DNA of 64,000 bases from Arthrobacter sp. ERGS1:01. GTDB taxonomy: Bacteria; Actinomycetota; Actinomycetes; Actinomycetales; Micrococcaceae. The stretch covers positions 1,550,001-1,614,000 of the forward strand of contig NZ_CP012479.1 of the NCBI RefSeq assembly GCF_001281315.1. The letters run 5' to 3'. Shown piece by piece: positions 36,633 to 47,166 of the stretch. Position 1 is the stretch's first letter, and each line of letters starts with the position of its first letter. A program made the translations under genes and the position numbers. Below the pieces are notes generated by a model that was given only the letters and a program-made list of their open reading frames with translations, did no database searches and was not told the DNA's origin.

Positions 36633-36964
36633 GGAGATCACCGTTCAATCGTGATGGTGGCGGGTTGCGTCGCACCTCTCGTGCTTCCCATGGCAGCTCC
36701 ACGCATCGTTCCCCTTCGCCGCTGCGACCCGGCGAAAAATCGTGGTGCGGAATGGGCCGCACCACCGGGGCCGTTGCGCCCCATTCGCGATATTACGGCC
36801 GTACCCGGGGGTACACAATGAATCGGAAAACCTCTTTTGCAAGATGTTTGCCGGGACGCCAAAACCGCTTCTTGACAGGACGGAGGCCGGCGCGCACCAT
36901 GTTGAATTATTAGCTGCGTACTCTGTTCTGCGATGGCGTGCCGTTGCGGAGATTTGAGGGATCC
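36633..36964. other. Divergent intergenic region between the S53 peptidase and TIR genes
   Basis: A 332-bp region without a credible gene. It is AT-richer than its flanks in 36790-36930 and holds a perfect palindrome at 36801-36814. TTGACA at 36872 resembles a -35 box, but I found no matching -10 at a normal distance. It should contain both divergent promoters. Confidence 0.5.
36801..36814. promoter_or_regulatory. Candidate operator palindrome upstream of the S53 peptidase gene
   Basis: GTACCCGGGGGTAC is a perfect 14-bp palindrome about 170 bases from the peptidase start and 150 bases from the TIR gene. Its binding protein is unknown. Confidence 0.35.
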
Positions 36965-37903
36965 ATGGTCAATGGACAGCAACCGGAGCCCGACCGCCCG
37001 CGGCGCTTTTTTGTGTCCTATGCCCGCGCCGACAGGGAAAATTTGGCGGGGCTCCTCTTTGGCCTGGAAACCATGCACCACCAGGTGTGGATCGATTCCA
37101 AGCTCGACGGCGGCCAGGCCTGGTGGGATGAAATCCTGGCAAGCATTCGAGCCTGCGACGCCATGGTCGTTGCCGTCTCCAATTCCCTGATCAACTCGGA
37201 GGCGGCCCGCCTGGAACGCGCATATGCCCAGCGCCTGGGCAAGCCGCTGGTGCCGGTCGTCGTGGCTCCCGTCAACTATGATTTCCTGCCGCCCGAGATT
37301 GCCGCCGTCCAGCTGATTGACCACACCCATCCCGACTCCGCATCGAGCTTCCGGGTGGCCTCCGCCCTCAACGCGCTGCCCCTGGCACCCCCCTTGCCGA
37401 ATCCGTTGCCCGCACCGCCGCCCGTGCCGGTGTCCTATATGTCCGGGATCGCGCAGAAACTCCGCAAGCCCGTGCTGTCGGAGGATGAGCAAAGGGTCAT
37501 TGTCGGCCAGCTCCGGGACCGGCTGGCCCGGCCGAGGGACCCCGCGGACCGGGCCGGCGCCATCGAGCTGCTGGGCCAGATGTCCGGGCGGACAGACCTG
37601 TTGCACATGATCGGCCAGGAGGTCGACCAGCTGCTCTACGAGGCCCAAACCACCGGGGCCAGGGTGACGGCATCCGCGCCCAGGGTTCAGGCCCAACCCA
37701 CGTTTCAAGCCCAGCCCAGGTTTCAAGCCCCGCCCAACCTTGCGCCCCCGCCCGGCAAGGTGCCGGCCATTGTGCCGCAGCGCCGCTCGGGAATGTCCGC
37801 GGGCGCCGTGATCGCCCTGGTGTTGGGGGCAATAGTCGTCCTGTTCTTCGTGCTGGTCATCATCGAGGCAATCATCCAGGGCCAGGCGGTTACCGGTACG
37901 TGA
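36965..37903 (+). CDS. TIR-domain protein with a C-terminal membrane anchor
   Basis: About 312 residues. Residues 14-140 form a bacterial TIR domain: RRFFVSYARADRENLAGL, VWIDSKLDGGQAWWDEIL (candidate catalytic Glu56) and ASIRACDAMVVAVSNSL. A proline-rich linker (about 142-160) leads to a helical region (KPVLSEDEQRVIVGQLRDRL to QEVDQLLYEAQ), then imperfect QAQPxFQ repeats and one transmembrane helix near the end (AVIALVLGAIVVLFFVLVII). TIR domains in bacterial immunity cleave or cyclise NAD+. It precedes a SLATT-like membrane protein by 22 bases. The ATG at 36965 is preceded by GAGGG. Confidence 0.85.
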   Translation: MVNGQQPEPDRPRRFFVSYARADRENLAGLLFGLETMHHQVWIDSKLDGGQAWWDEILASIRACDAMVVAVSNSLINSEAARLERAYAQRLGKPLVPVVVAPVNYDFLPPEIAAVQLIDHTHPDSASSFRVASALNALPLAPPLPNPLPAPPPVPVSYMSGIAQKLRKPVLSEDEQRVIVGQLRDRLARPRDPADRAGAIELLGQMSGRTDLLHMIGQEVDQLLYEAQTTGARVTASAPRVQAQPTFQAQPRFQAPPNLAPPPGKVPAIVPQRRSGMSAGAVIALVLGAIVVLFFVLVIIEAIIQGQAVTGT

Positions 37904-37925
37904 CCGGCGGCTGGAGGGATGAACC

Positions 37926-38813
37926 ATGGACATCGAATTTTCCGAGGCGGACCTCCCCGACTTCTTCCGTGCCTTCGACCAGGCATCCCTGCGCGGCCAA
38001 AGGCTGACCCTGCGCATCAGCGCGTTGCGGCTGGTGGGTGCCCTGCTTGCAACGGTGGGCGCCACCCTCAGCTTCCACCTGGCCCGGGTGGACGTGTGGG
38101 CGTTTGTTTCACTCCTTGGCTTCCTCGGGGCGCTGGCCGCCGAGCTTGTCCTGATGGTCACGCAACCGGAGAAGAGTTGGTACGACGGCCGGGCGGCGGC
38201 CGAGTCGGCAAAGACCCTGGCCTGGCGGTACAGCGTAGCCGCGGACCCGTTCTTCGGTGAACTGGGCGAAAGGGAGGCCGTCAAACTGCTCCGGCGCCGG
38301 CTGGAGGAGGTTGCGGGGGAGATCGCCGGACAGATCGTGGTCAGGGATACCGACGGCGCCTACTGCACGGACGCCATGACCCTGCTGCGCAATGCACCGT
38401 TTGAGCAGCGGCGCGAGGTGTACATCTCCCGCCGCACCAAGGACCAACAGCGGTGGTATGCGGCCAAGGCGGTGTGGAACCAGCGGCGCTCCACTGCGTG
38501 GCGGGTATCGCTGCTCAGCTGCGAGGTGGTCGCGCTGGTGCTTGTCACCGGCCGGGCCCTGGACGTTTGGCCGGTCGATTGGGCCGCCACCCTGGCAGCG
38601 GCCATTGCCTGCGGTGCCGCCTGGCTGGCCCTGAAACAGCACTCGTCCCTCGGGGCGGCCTATTCGGTGGCCGCCGCGGAGCTCCTGCGGCAAATCGGGA
38701 TCCTGGAGGAAACGACGGAGGCGGACTGGGCGCATGCGGTGGCCGACGCCGAGGATGCCGTCAGCCGCGAACACACCATGTGGCTGGCCAAACGGGGCGC
38801 CGTCAACGGCTAG
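37926..38813 (+). CDS. SLATT-type (DUF4231-like) four-helix membrane protein
   Basis: A 295-residue protein with two hairpins of membrane helices (about 34-52 and 57-78; about 193-209 and 217-236). The first is followed by KSWYDGRAAAESAKTLAWRY, and the second is preceded by QRWYAAKAVWNQRR and ends in EHTMWLAKR. This doubled layout with conserved WY/AES and E-x-MW elements fits tandem SLATT domains, membrane effectors predicted in nucleotide-signalling conflict systems. GGAGGG lies a few bases before the ATG. Together with the upstream TIR gene it forms a compact two-gene operon. The family call is by pattern, not by profile search. Confidence 0.75.
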   Translation: MDIEFSEADLPDFFRAFDQASLRGQRLTLRISALRLVGALLATVGATLSFHLARVDVWAFVSLLGFLGALAAELVLMVTQPEKSWYDGRAAAESAKTLAWRYSVAADPFFGELGEREAVKLLRRRLEEVAGEIAGQIVVRDTDGAYCTDAMTLLRNAPFEQRREVYISRRTKDQQRWYAAKAVWNQRRSTAWRVSLLSCEVVALVLVTGRALDVWPVDWAATLAAAIACGAAWLALKQHSSLGAAYSVAAAELLRQIGILEETTEADWAHAVADAEDAVSREHTMWLAKRGAVNG

Positions 38814-38832
38814 CAGATCTGCGGCCGCTCAA

Positions 38833-39426
38833 TCAGCGGCGGTTCAGGCTCCCCGGTGCGGGGTCGGTGGCGGCCTGTTCGGCCAGGGCAAACACCGATT
38901 CCAGCAGGGCCACGGCCTCGCGGTACTCGGCGATCGCGGAAGCCGTTTCACTGTCCCGGGTGTCACCGCGCAAAGCTGCGGCGAGGGCCACCGCTTTGGC
39001 GAGTGCCGAGGTTTCCGGGCACCGTACGTCGGTCATGGCCGGGAAGTCGATGGCTGCGGCCGGGTCCAGCTCATAACGGCTCCAACGGGCCAGGACGGCG
39101 TTGTGCCTGGCGGCCAGGGCGGCGTGTTCGCCGGCGGCCCGGGCGTGCTCCCGGATTGACGACTGCGCGGCCAAATGCCGGGACGTCAGCATGCCGGCCC
39201 AGAACCAGGTGCCGGCCGCAAGCACGGCCAGCAGCGCGCCCGCCCAGCTGTTGGCGGCCGTGGTGATCAGGATGGCCGGCAGGAGTACGCAGACGCCGGC
39301 GAAGCCGTACCAGAATTTCGTGTCGGGATCCCGTTCACGGGCGGGGCGGGACTTGACCAGCCACACGGTTGAACCCGTGGCCAGCACCACCAACCCCACA
39401 AGAACGCCCAGGGTTGCCACGTCCAT
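38833..39426 (-). CDS. Membrane protein of unknown function
   Basis: About 197 residues. Three hydrophobic segments lie in the first 85 residues (LGVLVGLVVLATGSTVWLV; FAGVCVLLPAILITT; GALLAVLAAGTWFWAGML). They are followed by a soluble alpha-helical, alanine-rich tail with no cysteine or metal motif that I recognise. It converges with the SLATT gene (19 bases apart) and lies 15 bases downstream of the MFS exporter gene on the same strand, so it could be co-transcribed with that gene. Confidence 0.6.
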   Translation of the reverse strand: MDVATLGVLVGLVVLATGSTVWLVKSRPARERDPDTKFWYGFAGVCVLLPAILITTAANSWAGALLAVLAAGTWFWAGMLTSRHLAAQSSIREHARAAGEHAALAARHNAVLARWSRYELDPAAAIDFPAMTDVRCPETSALAKAVALAAALRGDTRDSETASAIAEYREAVALLESVFALAEQAATDPAPGSLNRR

Positions 39427-39441
39427 CACGGCACCTCACCT

Positions 39442-41307
39442 TCACGGTCCGGTACCGCCCGCTCCGGACGCTTGAGTATTGTCCGGAACCACTGCGGGGC
39501 CGGAACTCCTACTTCCATTGCAGGCCTTTAGTTGGCTTTGGTCAAGGGGTGCGCCGTGATCGGGCAGGGGCGCTGCGGCGGGCGTGTCACCATAGGCGTA
39601 TTTACCGCCACGCAGCGCCGAGGCGACGGCCGCCACGAGGCACGCCGCGATGGCAAAGACAAAGGCGACGGCGAGTCCGTCGGAGAACGGGCCGGAGATC
39701 AGTGCCGGGAAGAAGCCGCGCCCGGTCAGGTAGGCGGCGTCGGCGGGCGGCAGTTTTGCCAGCACGGTTGGTCCCAGCAGGGATTGGACCGGGTTGTAGC
39801 CGAGCAGGGAGGAGAACAGCACCGAGACCGGCGGCAGGGCGGCGACCCGGGCGGCGTCGGCGGTGCTGACGCCGTGGGCCGTGAGCCCGGCCGTCAGGGT
39901 GGCCGGCAGGGACCTGGCCAGGCCGGTGATCATAAGGGAGAAGAAGATGCCGATGGAGAGGACCATGGCCGAGTTTTGGAAGGTGGTGCTCATGCCGGCG
40001 CCCACGCCGCGGCGGTTGGACGGCAGGGCATTCATGATGCCGGCCCGGTTGGGGGCGGCAAACAGGCCCATGCCGATGCCGTTGAGCAGGAGGGCGGCCG
40101 CGAACGTCCAGTAGTCAAAATCCACGGGCAGCAGCAACAGCCACAGGAAGCTCAGGGCCGCCACCACCATGCCGCCGGTGGCCAGCAGCCTGGCCCCGTG
40201 TTTGTCGGAGATGGCGCCGGACACCGGCCCGGCCACGAGGAAGCCCGCCGTCAGCGGCAGCATGTAGATCCCGGCCCAGAGCGGCGTGTCGGCAAAGCCG
40301 TAGCCGTGCCGGGGCAGCCAAATGCCCTGCAGCCAGATGATGAGGATGAACATGAGCCCGCCGCGGCCGATCGCCGAGAGCAGGCTGGCCAGGTTTCCCG
40401 CCGTAAACGCCCTGATCCGGAACAACGACAGGTGGAACATGGGGTCGGGAACCCGGGTTTCGATGATGCAGAACAGCACAAGCACCGCGACGCCGCCCAC
40501 GAGGGAGCCGGCAACCCACGGGTTGGTCCAGCCCATCGTGTGGCCGCCGTAGGGCTGGATGCCGTAGGTGATGCCGACCAACACGGCCACCAGGCCCGCG
40601 GCAAAGGTGATGTTGCCCCACCAGTCCAGCCGTGCCGGTTGCCGGATGCCCGTGTCGCGGAGGCGCAGGTACGCCCAGATGGTGCCAAAGATGCCCACGG
40701 GCACCGAGACCAGGAAGACCAGGCGCCAGTCGATGGGGCCCAGCAGGCCGCCAATGATCAGGCCTAGGAAGGATCCCGCGATCCCGGCCACCTGGTTCAG
40801 GCCCAAGGCCAGGCCCCGCTGTTCCACCGGGAACGCATCGGTGATGATGGCGCTGGAGTTGGCCATCAACAAGGCACCTCCCACGCCCTGGAGGATGCGC
40901 ATGAAGATCAGCCACAGCACCGCAGGGGTGCCCTGCATCCAGGTCAGCGCCAACAGCACTGAGAACACCGTGAAGATCGCAAAGCCGGCGTTGTACATCT
41001 TCACCCGCCCGTACATGTCGCCCAGGCGGCCGAAGCTGACCACCAGCACGGCCGTCACCACCAGGTAACCCATGATCAACCACAGCAGCAGGGACGTGTT
41101 GGCCGGGGTGAGCGGATTGATGCCCACCCCGCGGAAGATGTCGGGAAGCGCGATGAGCAGGATCGAGGCGTTGATGGTGGCCATCAGGATGCCCAGCGTG
41201 GTGTTCGAGAGCACTATCCACTTGTAACGGGGGCCGCCGGGGCCTCCCGCCCGCGGTGCCGCCACTGTGTCGATACCCCTGCGAACCCGTGCTTCGGTCA
41301 CGCTCAT
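39442..41307 (-). CDS. DHA2-family MFS drug exporter
   Basis: About 621 residues with 14 predicted helices. SFGRLGDMYGRVKMYNAG is the family motif A loop, LIFMRILQGVGGALLMANSS motif B, and GIAGSFLGLIIGGLLGPIDW motif C of drug/H+ antiporters. The C-terminal 45 residues are a soluble, low-complexity tail. I chose the ATG at 41307 (MSVTEAR) with AAGGGG just upstream; the open frame extends a further 20 codons. The substrate is probably a hydrophobic toxic compound. Confidence 0.88.
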   Translation of the reverse strand: MSVTEARVRRGIDTVAAPRAGGPGGPRYKWIVLSNTTLGILMATINASILLIALPDIFRGVGINPLTPANTSLLLWLIMGYLVVTAVLVVSFGRLGDMYGRVKMYNAGFAIFTVFSVLLALTWMQGTPAVLWLIFMRILQGVGGALLMANSSAIITDAFPVEQRGLALGLNQVAGIAGSFLGLIIGGLLGPIDWRLVFLVSVPVGIFGTIWAYLRLRDTGIRQPARLDWWGNITFAAGLVAVLVGITYGIQPYGGHTMGWTNPWVAGSLVGGVAVLVLFCIIETRVPDPMFHLSLFRIRAFTAGNLASLLSAIGRGGLMFILIIWLQGIWLPRHGYGFADTPLWAGIYMLPLTAGFLVAGPVSGAISDKHGARLLATGGMVVAALSFLWLLLLPVDFDYWTFAAALLLNGIGMGLFAAPNRAGIMNALPSNRRGVGAGMSTTFQNSAMVLSIGIFFSLMITGLARSLPATLTAGLTAHGVSTADAARVAALPPVSVLFSSLLGYNPVQSLLGPTVLAKLPPADAAYLTGRGFFPALISGPFSDGLAVAFVFAIAACLVAAVASALRGGKYAYGDTPAAAPLPDHGAPLDQSQLKACNGSRSSGPAVVPDNTQASGAGGTGP

Positions 41308-41361
41308 CAGCCCCTTTGCACACTCGGACAACCGTGCGGGCAGGGGCTTATTGGTTACCTC

Positions 41362-41373
41362 TGTCAACTAACA
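41362..41373. promoter_or_regulatory. Candidate operator and -35 box upstream of the MFS exporter
   Basis: TGTCAACTAACA is a near-palindrome. Read on the minus strand it contains TTGACA, a consensus -35 hexamer, 55 bases before the exporter start. This is typical of MarR- or TetR-controlled efflux genes, but no clear -10 follows at the usual spacing. Confidence 0.35.
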
Positions 41374-41441
41374 ATTCTAGTCCCGTGCGCTGCTCCCGGA
41401 CCTTGGAAGTTGCCGTGAAGATCGCCGAAGGCGCGGGCTGG

Positions 41442-41813
41442 TCAGCCGTTGAGCCCGGCGAAACGGCCCCAGGCAACAAAGACGGCCAACACGAATAACA
41501 CGGCATTGACCGCAATCGTGCTGAATTCCTTTTGGCGCAGGTGCCACAGGGCGGCCAACACCATGACGAGGGCCAGTGCAGAAGCGGCAATGGGTGTCAG
41601 GACCGGGGCAATGTTCGTCAGCTGGGGCAGGATCACTCCCACGGCACCGAGGATCTCGGCAATGCCAACGAACCTGACCACGCCCACGGGAAAATGGTTC
41701 ACCCAGGGCATCCTTGTGCCGAGCTTGTCGATCGGCTGGCTGACCTTCATGGCCCCGGTCGCCAGGAACATAACGGCAAGCAGGATCTGGACAATCCACA
41801 AGGCAACATTCAT
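41442..41813 (-). CDS. DoxX-family membrane protein
   Basis: A 123-residue, four-helix membrane protein. It starts MNVALWIVQILLAVMFLATG and has FVGIAEILGAVGVILPQL, the conserved G-x-x-E-x-x-G pattern of DoxX proteins. Family members are linked to redox and membrane-thiol homeostasis. It is divergent from a TetR gene, with a palindromic operator between them, so the TetR protein probably represses it. It lies upstream of the MFS exporter on the same strand, 134 bases away. Confidence 0.85.
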   Translation of the reverse strand: MNVALWIVQILLAVMFLATGAMKVSQPIDKLGTRMPWVNHFPVGVVRFVGIAEILGAVGVILPQLTNIAPVLTPIAASALALVMVLAALWHLRQKEFSTIAVNAVLFVLAVFVAWGRFAGLNG

Positions 41814-41873
41814 GGCGGGACCTCATTCGACTTCGGAGTTCAATCAAGGAGTACGTTCCACTTGGGACTAAAT

Positions 41874-41887
41874 GGAGAGCGTTCTCC
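41874..41887. promoter_or_regulatory. Probable TetR operator between doxX-like and tetR genes
   Basis: GGAGAGCGTTCTCC is a near-perfect palindrome (GGAGA...TCTCC) set in AT-rich flanks, 61 bases from the DoxX start and 87 bases from the TetR start. The same GGAGA-centred form occurs at autoregulated TetR genes in other actinobacteria. Confidence 0.65.
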
Positions 41888-41973
41888 GTTTGGTCACTCG
41901 GCATAACCGGACTACGCCGGATTCTATTCCACGGCTGTTCCCCCCGCCCGGCGCTTGTGCCTAGAATCGGACT

Positions 41974-42699
41974 ATGGAGCAGCTGCGAAGGAGCGACGGC
42001 GTTGCAGCCGGTGCGCCGGACGCCCCGCTCCGACTGGACGCGGTAAGGAACCGGGCCAGCATCCTCACCGCCGCGGCCGCGGCCTTTGCCAGTGGCGGCA
42101 TCGAGGTGCCGCTCAGCGAAGTGGCCCGCCGGGCTGGAGTCGGCATCGCCACCCTGTACAGGCGTTTTCCCGACCGCGAGAGCCTCATCAACGCCGTGTT
42201 TGAGGACAAAATGGCCCACTTCGCCGACCTCGTCGACACGGCCCTGGGCATGGAGGATGCCTGGGACGGCTTTGCCTGGTACCTGCACAGTGTTGCCGCC
42301 ATGCAGCGGGACGACCACGGATTCATGAACGTCCTCACTACACGTTTTCCACCGGACCAGGCGGCGGGCATCGAGGCTCACCGCAACCGGGCATTCCGCG
42401 GCTTCCACACCCTTGTTCGGCGGGCCAAGGCCACGGGCCGGTTGCGCGCCGACTTTTCCGAAACCGACCTGCCCATGCTGCTCATGGCCAACGCCGGCAT
42501 CATCGAGGCGACCTCGAACGCCGTACCGGAGGTGTCGGCCCGGTTCCTGGGGTATATGCTCGACGCCTTTGGCACCGGTCCGACGTCGTCCGGGCTACCC
42601 ACAGCACCCGTGCCGGGCAGGCTCCACGCGGCCATGGCGGCCTCGGGCGGCTGCGCCCCGGCATCGAACACCGGCTCCGGGGGACCCCGCGGACCATGA
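41974..42699 (+). CDS. TetR-family transcriptional regulator
   Basis: A 241-residue repressor. The N-terminal helix-turn-helix is ILTAAAAAFASGGIEVPLSE then VARRAGVGIATLYRRFPDRE, the standard TetR form. The C-terminal ligand domain (85-215) is not specific to a known ligand, and the last 40 residues are disordered and Gly/Pro-rich. Divergent from the DoxX gene, it most likely controls that gene and itself through the palindrome at 41874. Confidence 0.87.
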   Translation: MEQLRRSDGVAAGAPDAPLRLDAVRNRASILTAAAAAFASGGIEVPLSEVARRAGVGIATLYRRFPDRESLINAVFEDKMAHFADLVDTALGMEDAWDGFAWYLHSVAAMQRDDHGFMNVLTTRFPPDQAAGIEAHRNRAFRGFHTLVRRAKATGRLRADFSETDLPMLLMANAGIIEATSNAVPEVSARFLGYMLDAFGTGPTSSGLPTAPVPGRLHAAMAASGGCAPASNTGSGGPRGP

Positions 42700-42834
42700 C
42701 GGAAAACATGCCGTCTTTGCTTCCTAAAAACCTCTGATAATCTAACCCTATCCACGGGCCTCCCGGCATGTTTCCTTGCCGGTCGAAGATAACGGGTGGA
42801 CACTGGTATCCGTTGCTGAATTGAGGAGAATTGC

Positions 42835-43137
42835 ATGCATTTGACGCCCCGTGAACAAGAGAAACTCATGATTGTGGTGGCCGCCGATCTGGCCCGCCGC
42901 CGGCAGTCCCGCAGGCTCAAGCTCAACCATCCCGAGGCCATCGCGATCCTGAGCTATGAACTGATCGAGGGTGCCCGCGACGGGCGCACCGTCGCCGATC
43001 TGATGAGCTGGGGGAGCACCATCCTCAGCCAGGACGACGTCATGGACGGCGTGGCCGACATGATCAAGGACGTCCAGGTCGAGGCCACGTTCCCGGACGG
43101 GACCAAGCTTGTCACCGTGCACAACCCGATCCGCTAG
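42835..43137 (+). CDS. ureA: Urease gamma subunit
   Basis: A 100-residue structural subunit. It starts [20 protein letters not shown], then [20 protein letters not shown], the standard UreA sequence and length. It leads the cluster ureA-B-C-E-F-G-D plus nickel permease, all on one strand with small gaps or overlaps. GAGGAG lies before the ATG. Upstream (42716-42750) is AT-rich with a TAATCT that could be a -10 box; no convincing nitrogen-regulator site was found. Confidence 0.95.
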   Translation: MHLTPREQEKLMIVVAADLARRRQSRRLKLNHPEAIAILSYELIEGARDGRTVADLMSWGSTILSQDDVMDGVADMIKDVQVEATFPDGTKLVTVHNPIR

Positions 43138-43179
43138 CCCCGGGTCCACTGCCACCCCACGCGCCAAGAAAGGCACGCC

Positions 43180-43532
43180 ATGAAACCCGGCGAATACATC
43201 CTTCGCACCGAGCCCATCACCTGCAATGCCGGGTTGGCGGCCAAATCCATTGAGGTCACCAATCGTGGCGACCGGCCCATCCAGGTCGGCTCGCACTATC
43301 ACTTCCTGGAAGTCAACGACGCGCTGGAATTCGACCGGACCGAAGCCCGCGGCTTCCGGCTGGACATTCCAGCGGGCACGGCCGTTCGCTTTGAACCCGG
43401 CGACGCCAAGACCATCAACCTGATCGCGCTCTCCGGCACGCGGGACGTCCACGGTTTCCGCGATATGGTCAACGGCCCGCTGGATGCGCCCACCACTCCC
43501 GGCAACTCCGGCAATGAAGCGGAAGGCAGCAA

Positions 43533-43536
<4 letters not shown>
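43180..43536 (+). CDS. ureB: Urease beta subunit
   Basis: A 118-residue subunit beginning [18 protein letters not shown]. It has [16 protein letters not shown] and [15 protein letters not shown], the conserved core of UreB. It packs around the catalytic UreC subunit in the (ABC)3 enzyme. It overlaps ureC by four bases (ATGA), so translation of the two is coupled. Confidence 0.95.
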
Positions 43537-45245
<1,709 letters not shown>

Positions 45246-45256
45246 AAAGGATCTTA

Positions 45257-45751
45257 ATGATTATCACTGCCATCCTTGGCAACAAGTTCGACCCCGCCAC
45301 CGAGGCCTTTGACCCGGCCTCCCTGGCGGGCCTGCACGAGGAAAAGGTGGTGCTCCCGTCGGCGGCGCTGGTCAAGCGCATCCAACGGGTCACCACCGAC
45401 CACGGGAACGACGTCGGCATCCGCCTGGACGGCGACGCCGTGGCCGACCTCCGCGACGGCGACGTGCTGTTCATGGACGGAAACGGGGCGATCGTCGTCG
45501 CCGTCGAATCCACCGACGTGCTCGTGATCGCCCCGGGAACCATCAAGGAGATGGGCGTGGTGGCCCACAACCTGGGCAACCGGCACATGCAGGCGCAATT
45601 CTTTGACGAGACCTCCGACTACGGGGCCCAGGTCATGGTGCTCGCCTACGACCACACGGTGGAGGACTACCTGGTGCACGTCGGGGTGCCGTATTCGCGC
45701 CAGGAACGCGTCATGCCCGTGCCGTTCCGGCATGCCGGACACACGCACTGA
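45257..45751 (+). CDS. ureE: Urease accessory protein UreE (nickel chaperone)
   Basis: About 164 residues: an N-terminal domain (ILGNKFDPATEAFDPAS, VVLPSAALVKRIQRV) and a metal-binding domain with MGVVAHNLGNRHMQAQFFD, whose histidines match the nickel-binding region. It ends FRHAGHTH with a short histidine-rich tail. It delivers nickel to the UreDFG complex. The ATG at 45257 has AAGG upstream and lies 11 bases after ureC. Confidence 0.92.
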   Translation: MIITAILGNKFDPATEAFDPASLAGLHEEKVVLPSAALVKRIQRVTTDHGNDVGIRLDGDAVADLRDGDVLFMDGNGAIVVAVESTDVLVIAPGTIKEMGVVAHNLGNRHMQAQFFDETSDYGAQVMVLAYDHTVEDYLVHVGVPYSRQERVMPVPFRHAGHTH

Positions 45752-45752
45752 C

Positions 45753-46466
45753 ATGGCCGCCCACCAGCTTGTTGTCGACGTTGCGGCACCGCCGGAGTAC
45801 CTCCTGCCGCTGCTGCAACTGAGCGATTCGGCGCTGCCCACGGGCGCCTTCAGCCACTCCCTGGGACTGGAAAGCTATCTGCACCGCGGCCTGGTCCGCG
45901 ACGAGGCCACGTTTGCGGACTGGCTCACGCAGTTCATCCGCATCCAGTTGGTGCACAGCGACGGCCTCGCCATCCGCTTCGCCCTCGAGGCGGACACCAC
46001 CGCGGAGCTTTTCCGGGTGGACCGGGCGCTGCACGCCTCGGCGCTGCCCCGGGAAATCCGGGAGGCCGGCGTGAAAATGGGTGCCCGCATGCTCGAGATC
46101 GCGGGCGCCGTGGTTCCCTGCGATGAACTGGCGCAGTACGCGGCGGCCGTGGAGCGTGGCGACTGCGCCGGGCACCCCGCCCTCGCGTTTGCCGTCGCCG
46201 GCAAGTCGCTGGGCGTGCCCGCTCCGGAGCTGTTGGCCAGCTACCTGTTTTCCACCGTCACCACGCTGACCCAGAATGCCATCCGTGGCATCCCGCTGGG
46301 CCAAAGCGCCGGCCAGCGCGTGCTCGCCGCGGCCCACGCGGAGGTGCGCGCCGCCGTCGGACGCATCTTTTCCCTTGGCTGGGAGGACTTCGGCGTCAGC
46401 GCACCCGGGCTGGAGATCGCACAGATGCAGCACGAACGCCAACGCGCGCGCATGTTCATGTCCTGA
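45753..46466 (+). CDS. ureF: Urease accessory protein UreF
   Basis: A 237-residue all-helical protein. [20 protein letters not shown] is the conserved UreF start, followed by [11 protein letters not shown] and, later, [20 protein letters not shown]. UreF gates the UreG GTPase while nickel is loaded. The ATG at 45753 lies one base after the ureE stop; an in-frame ATG at 45732 overlaps ureE. Confidence 0.93.
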   Translation: MAAHQLVVDVAAPPEYLLPLLQLSDSALPTGAFSHSLGLESYLHRGLVRDEATFADWLTQFIRIQLVHSDGLAIRFALEADTTAELFRVDRALHASALPREIREAGVKMGARMLEIAGAVVPCDELAQYAAAVERGDCAGHPALAFAVAGKSLGVPAPELLASYLFSTVTTLTQNAIRGIPLGQSAGQRVLAAAHAEVRAAVGRIFSLGWEDFGVSAPGLEIAQMQHERQRARMFMS

Positions 46467-46467
46467 C

Positions 46468-46517
46468 CCGGGTCTCGACGGGCTCGACCACCGGTGGTCG
46501 AGCCCGTCGAGACCCGG
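46468..46517. repeat. 50-bp perfect palindromic repeat in the ureF-ureG gap
   Basis: Two 25-bp arms meet with no loop (centre 46492/46493). The arm, read from the centre, is GGTGGTCGAGCCCGTCGAGA followed by CCCGG. Related half-copies occur at 47191-47216 and 60106-60128. It begins one base after the ureF stop and ends 31 bases before ureG. In RNA it would form a long hairpin without a U-tract, so it may stabilise or attenuate the downstream message. Confidence 0.85.
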
Positions 46518-46548
46518 CACCCAAGAACTTATTACGAAGGAGAAAACC

Positions 46549-47162
<614 letters not shown>

Positions 47163-47166
<4 letters not shown>

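Noticed and set aside
36872..36910. Sigma-A promoter for the TIR gene with TTGACA at 36872
   Set aside because: The nearest AT-rich hexamer is about 27 bases away, too far for a -10 box.
42700..42834. GlnR/AmtR nitrogen-regulator site upstream of ureA
   Set aside because: The AT-rich stretch has only fragmentary matches to the known operators, not enough to name one.
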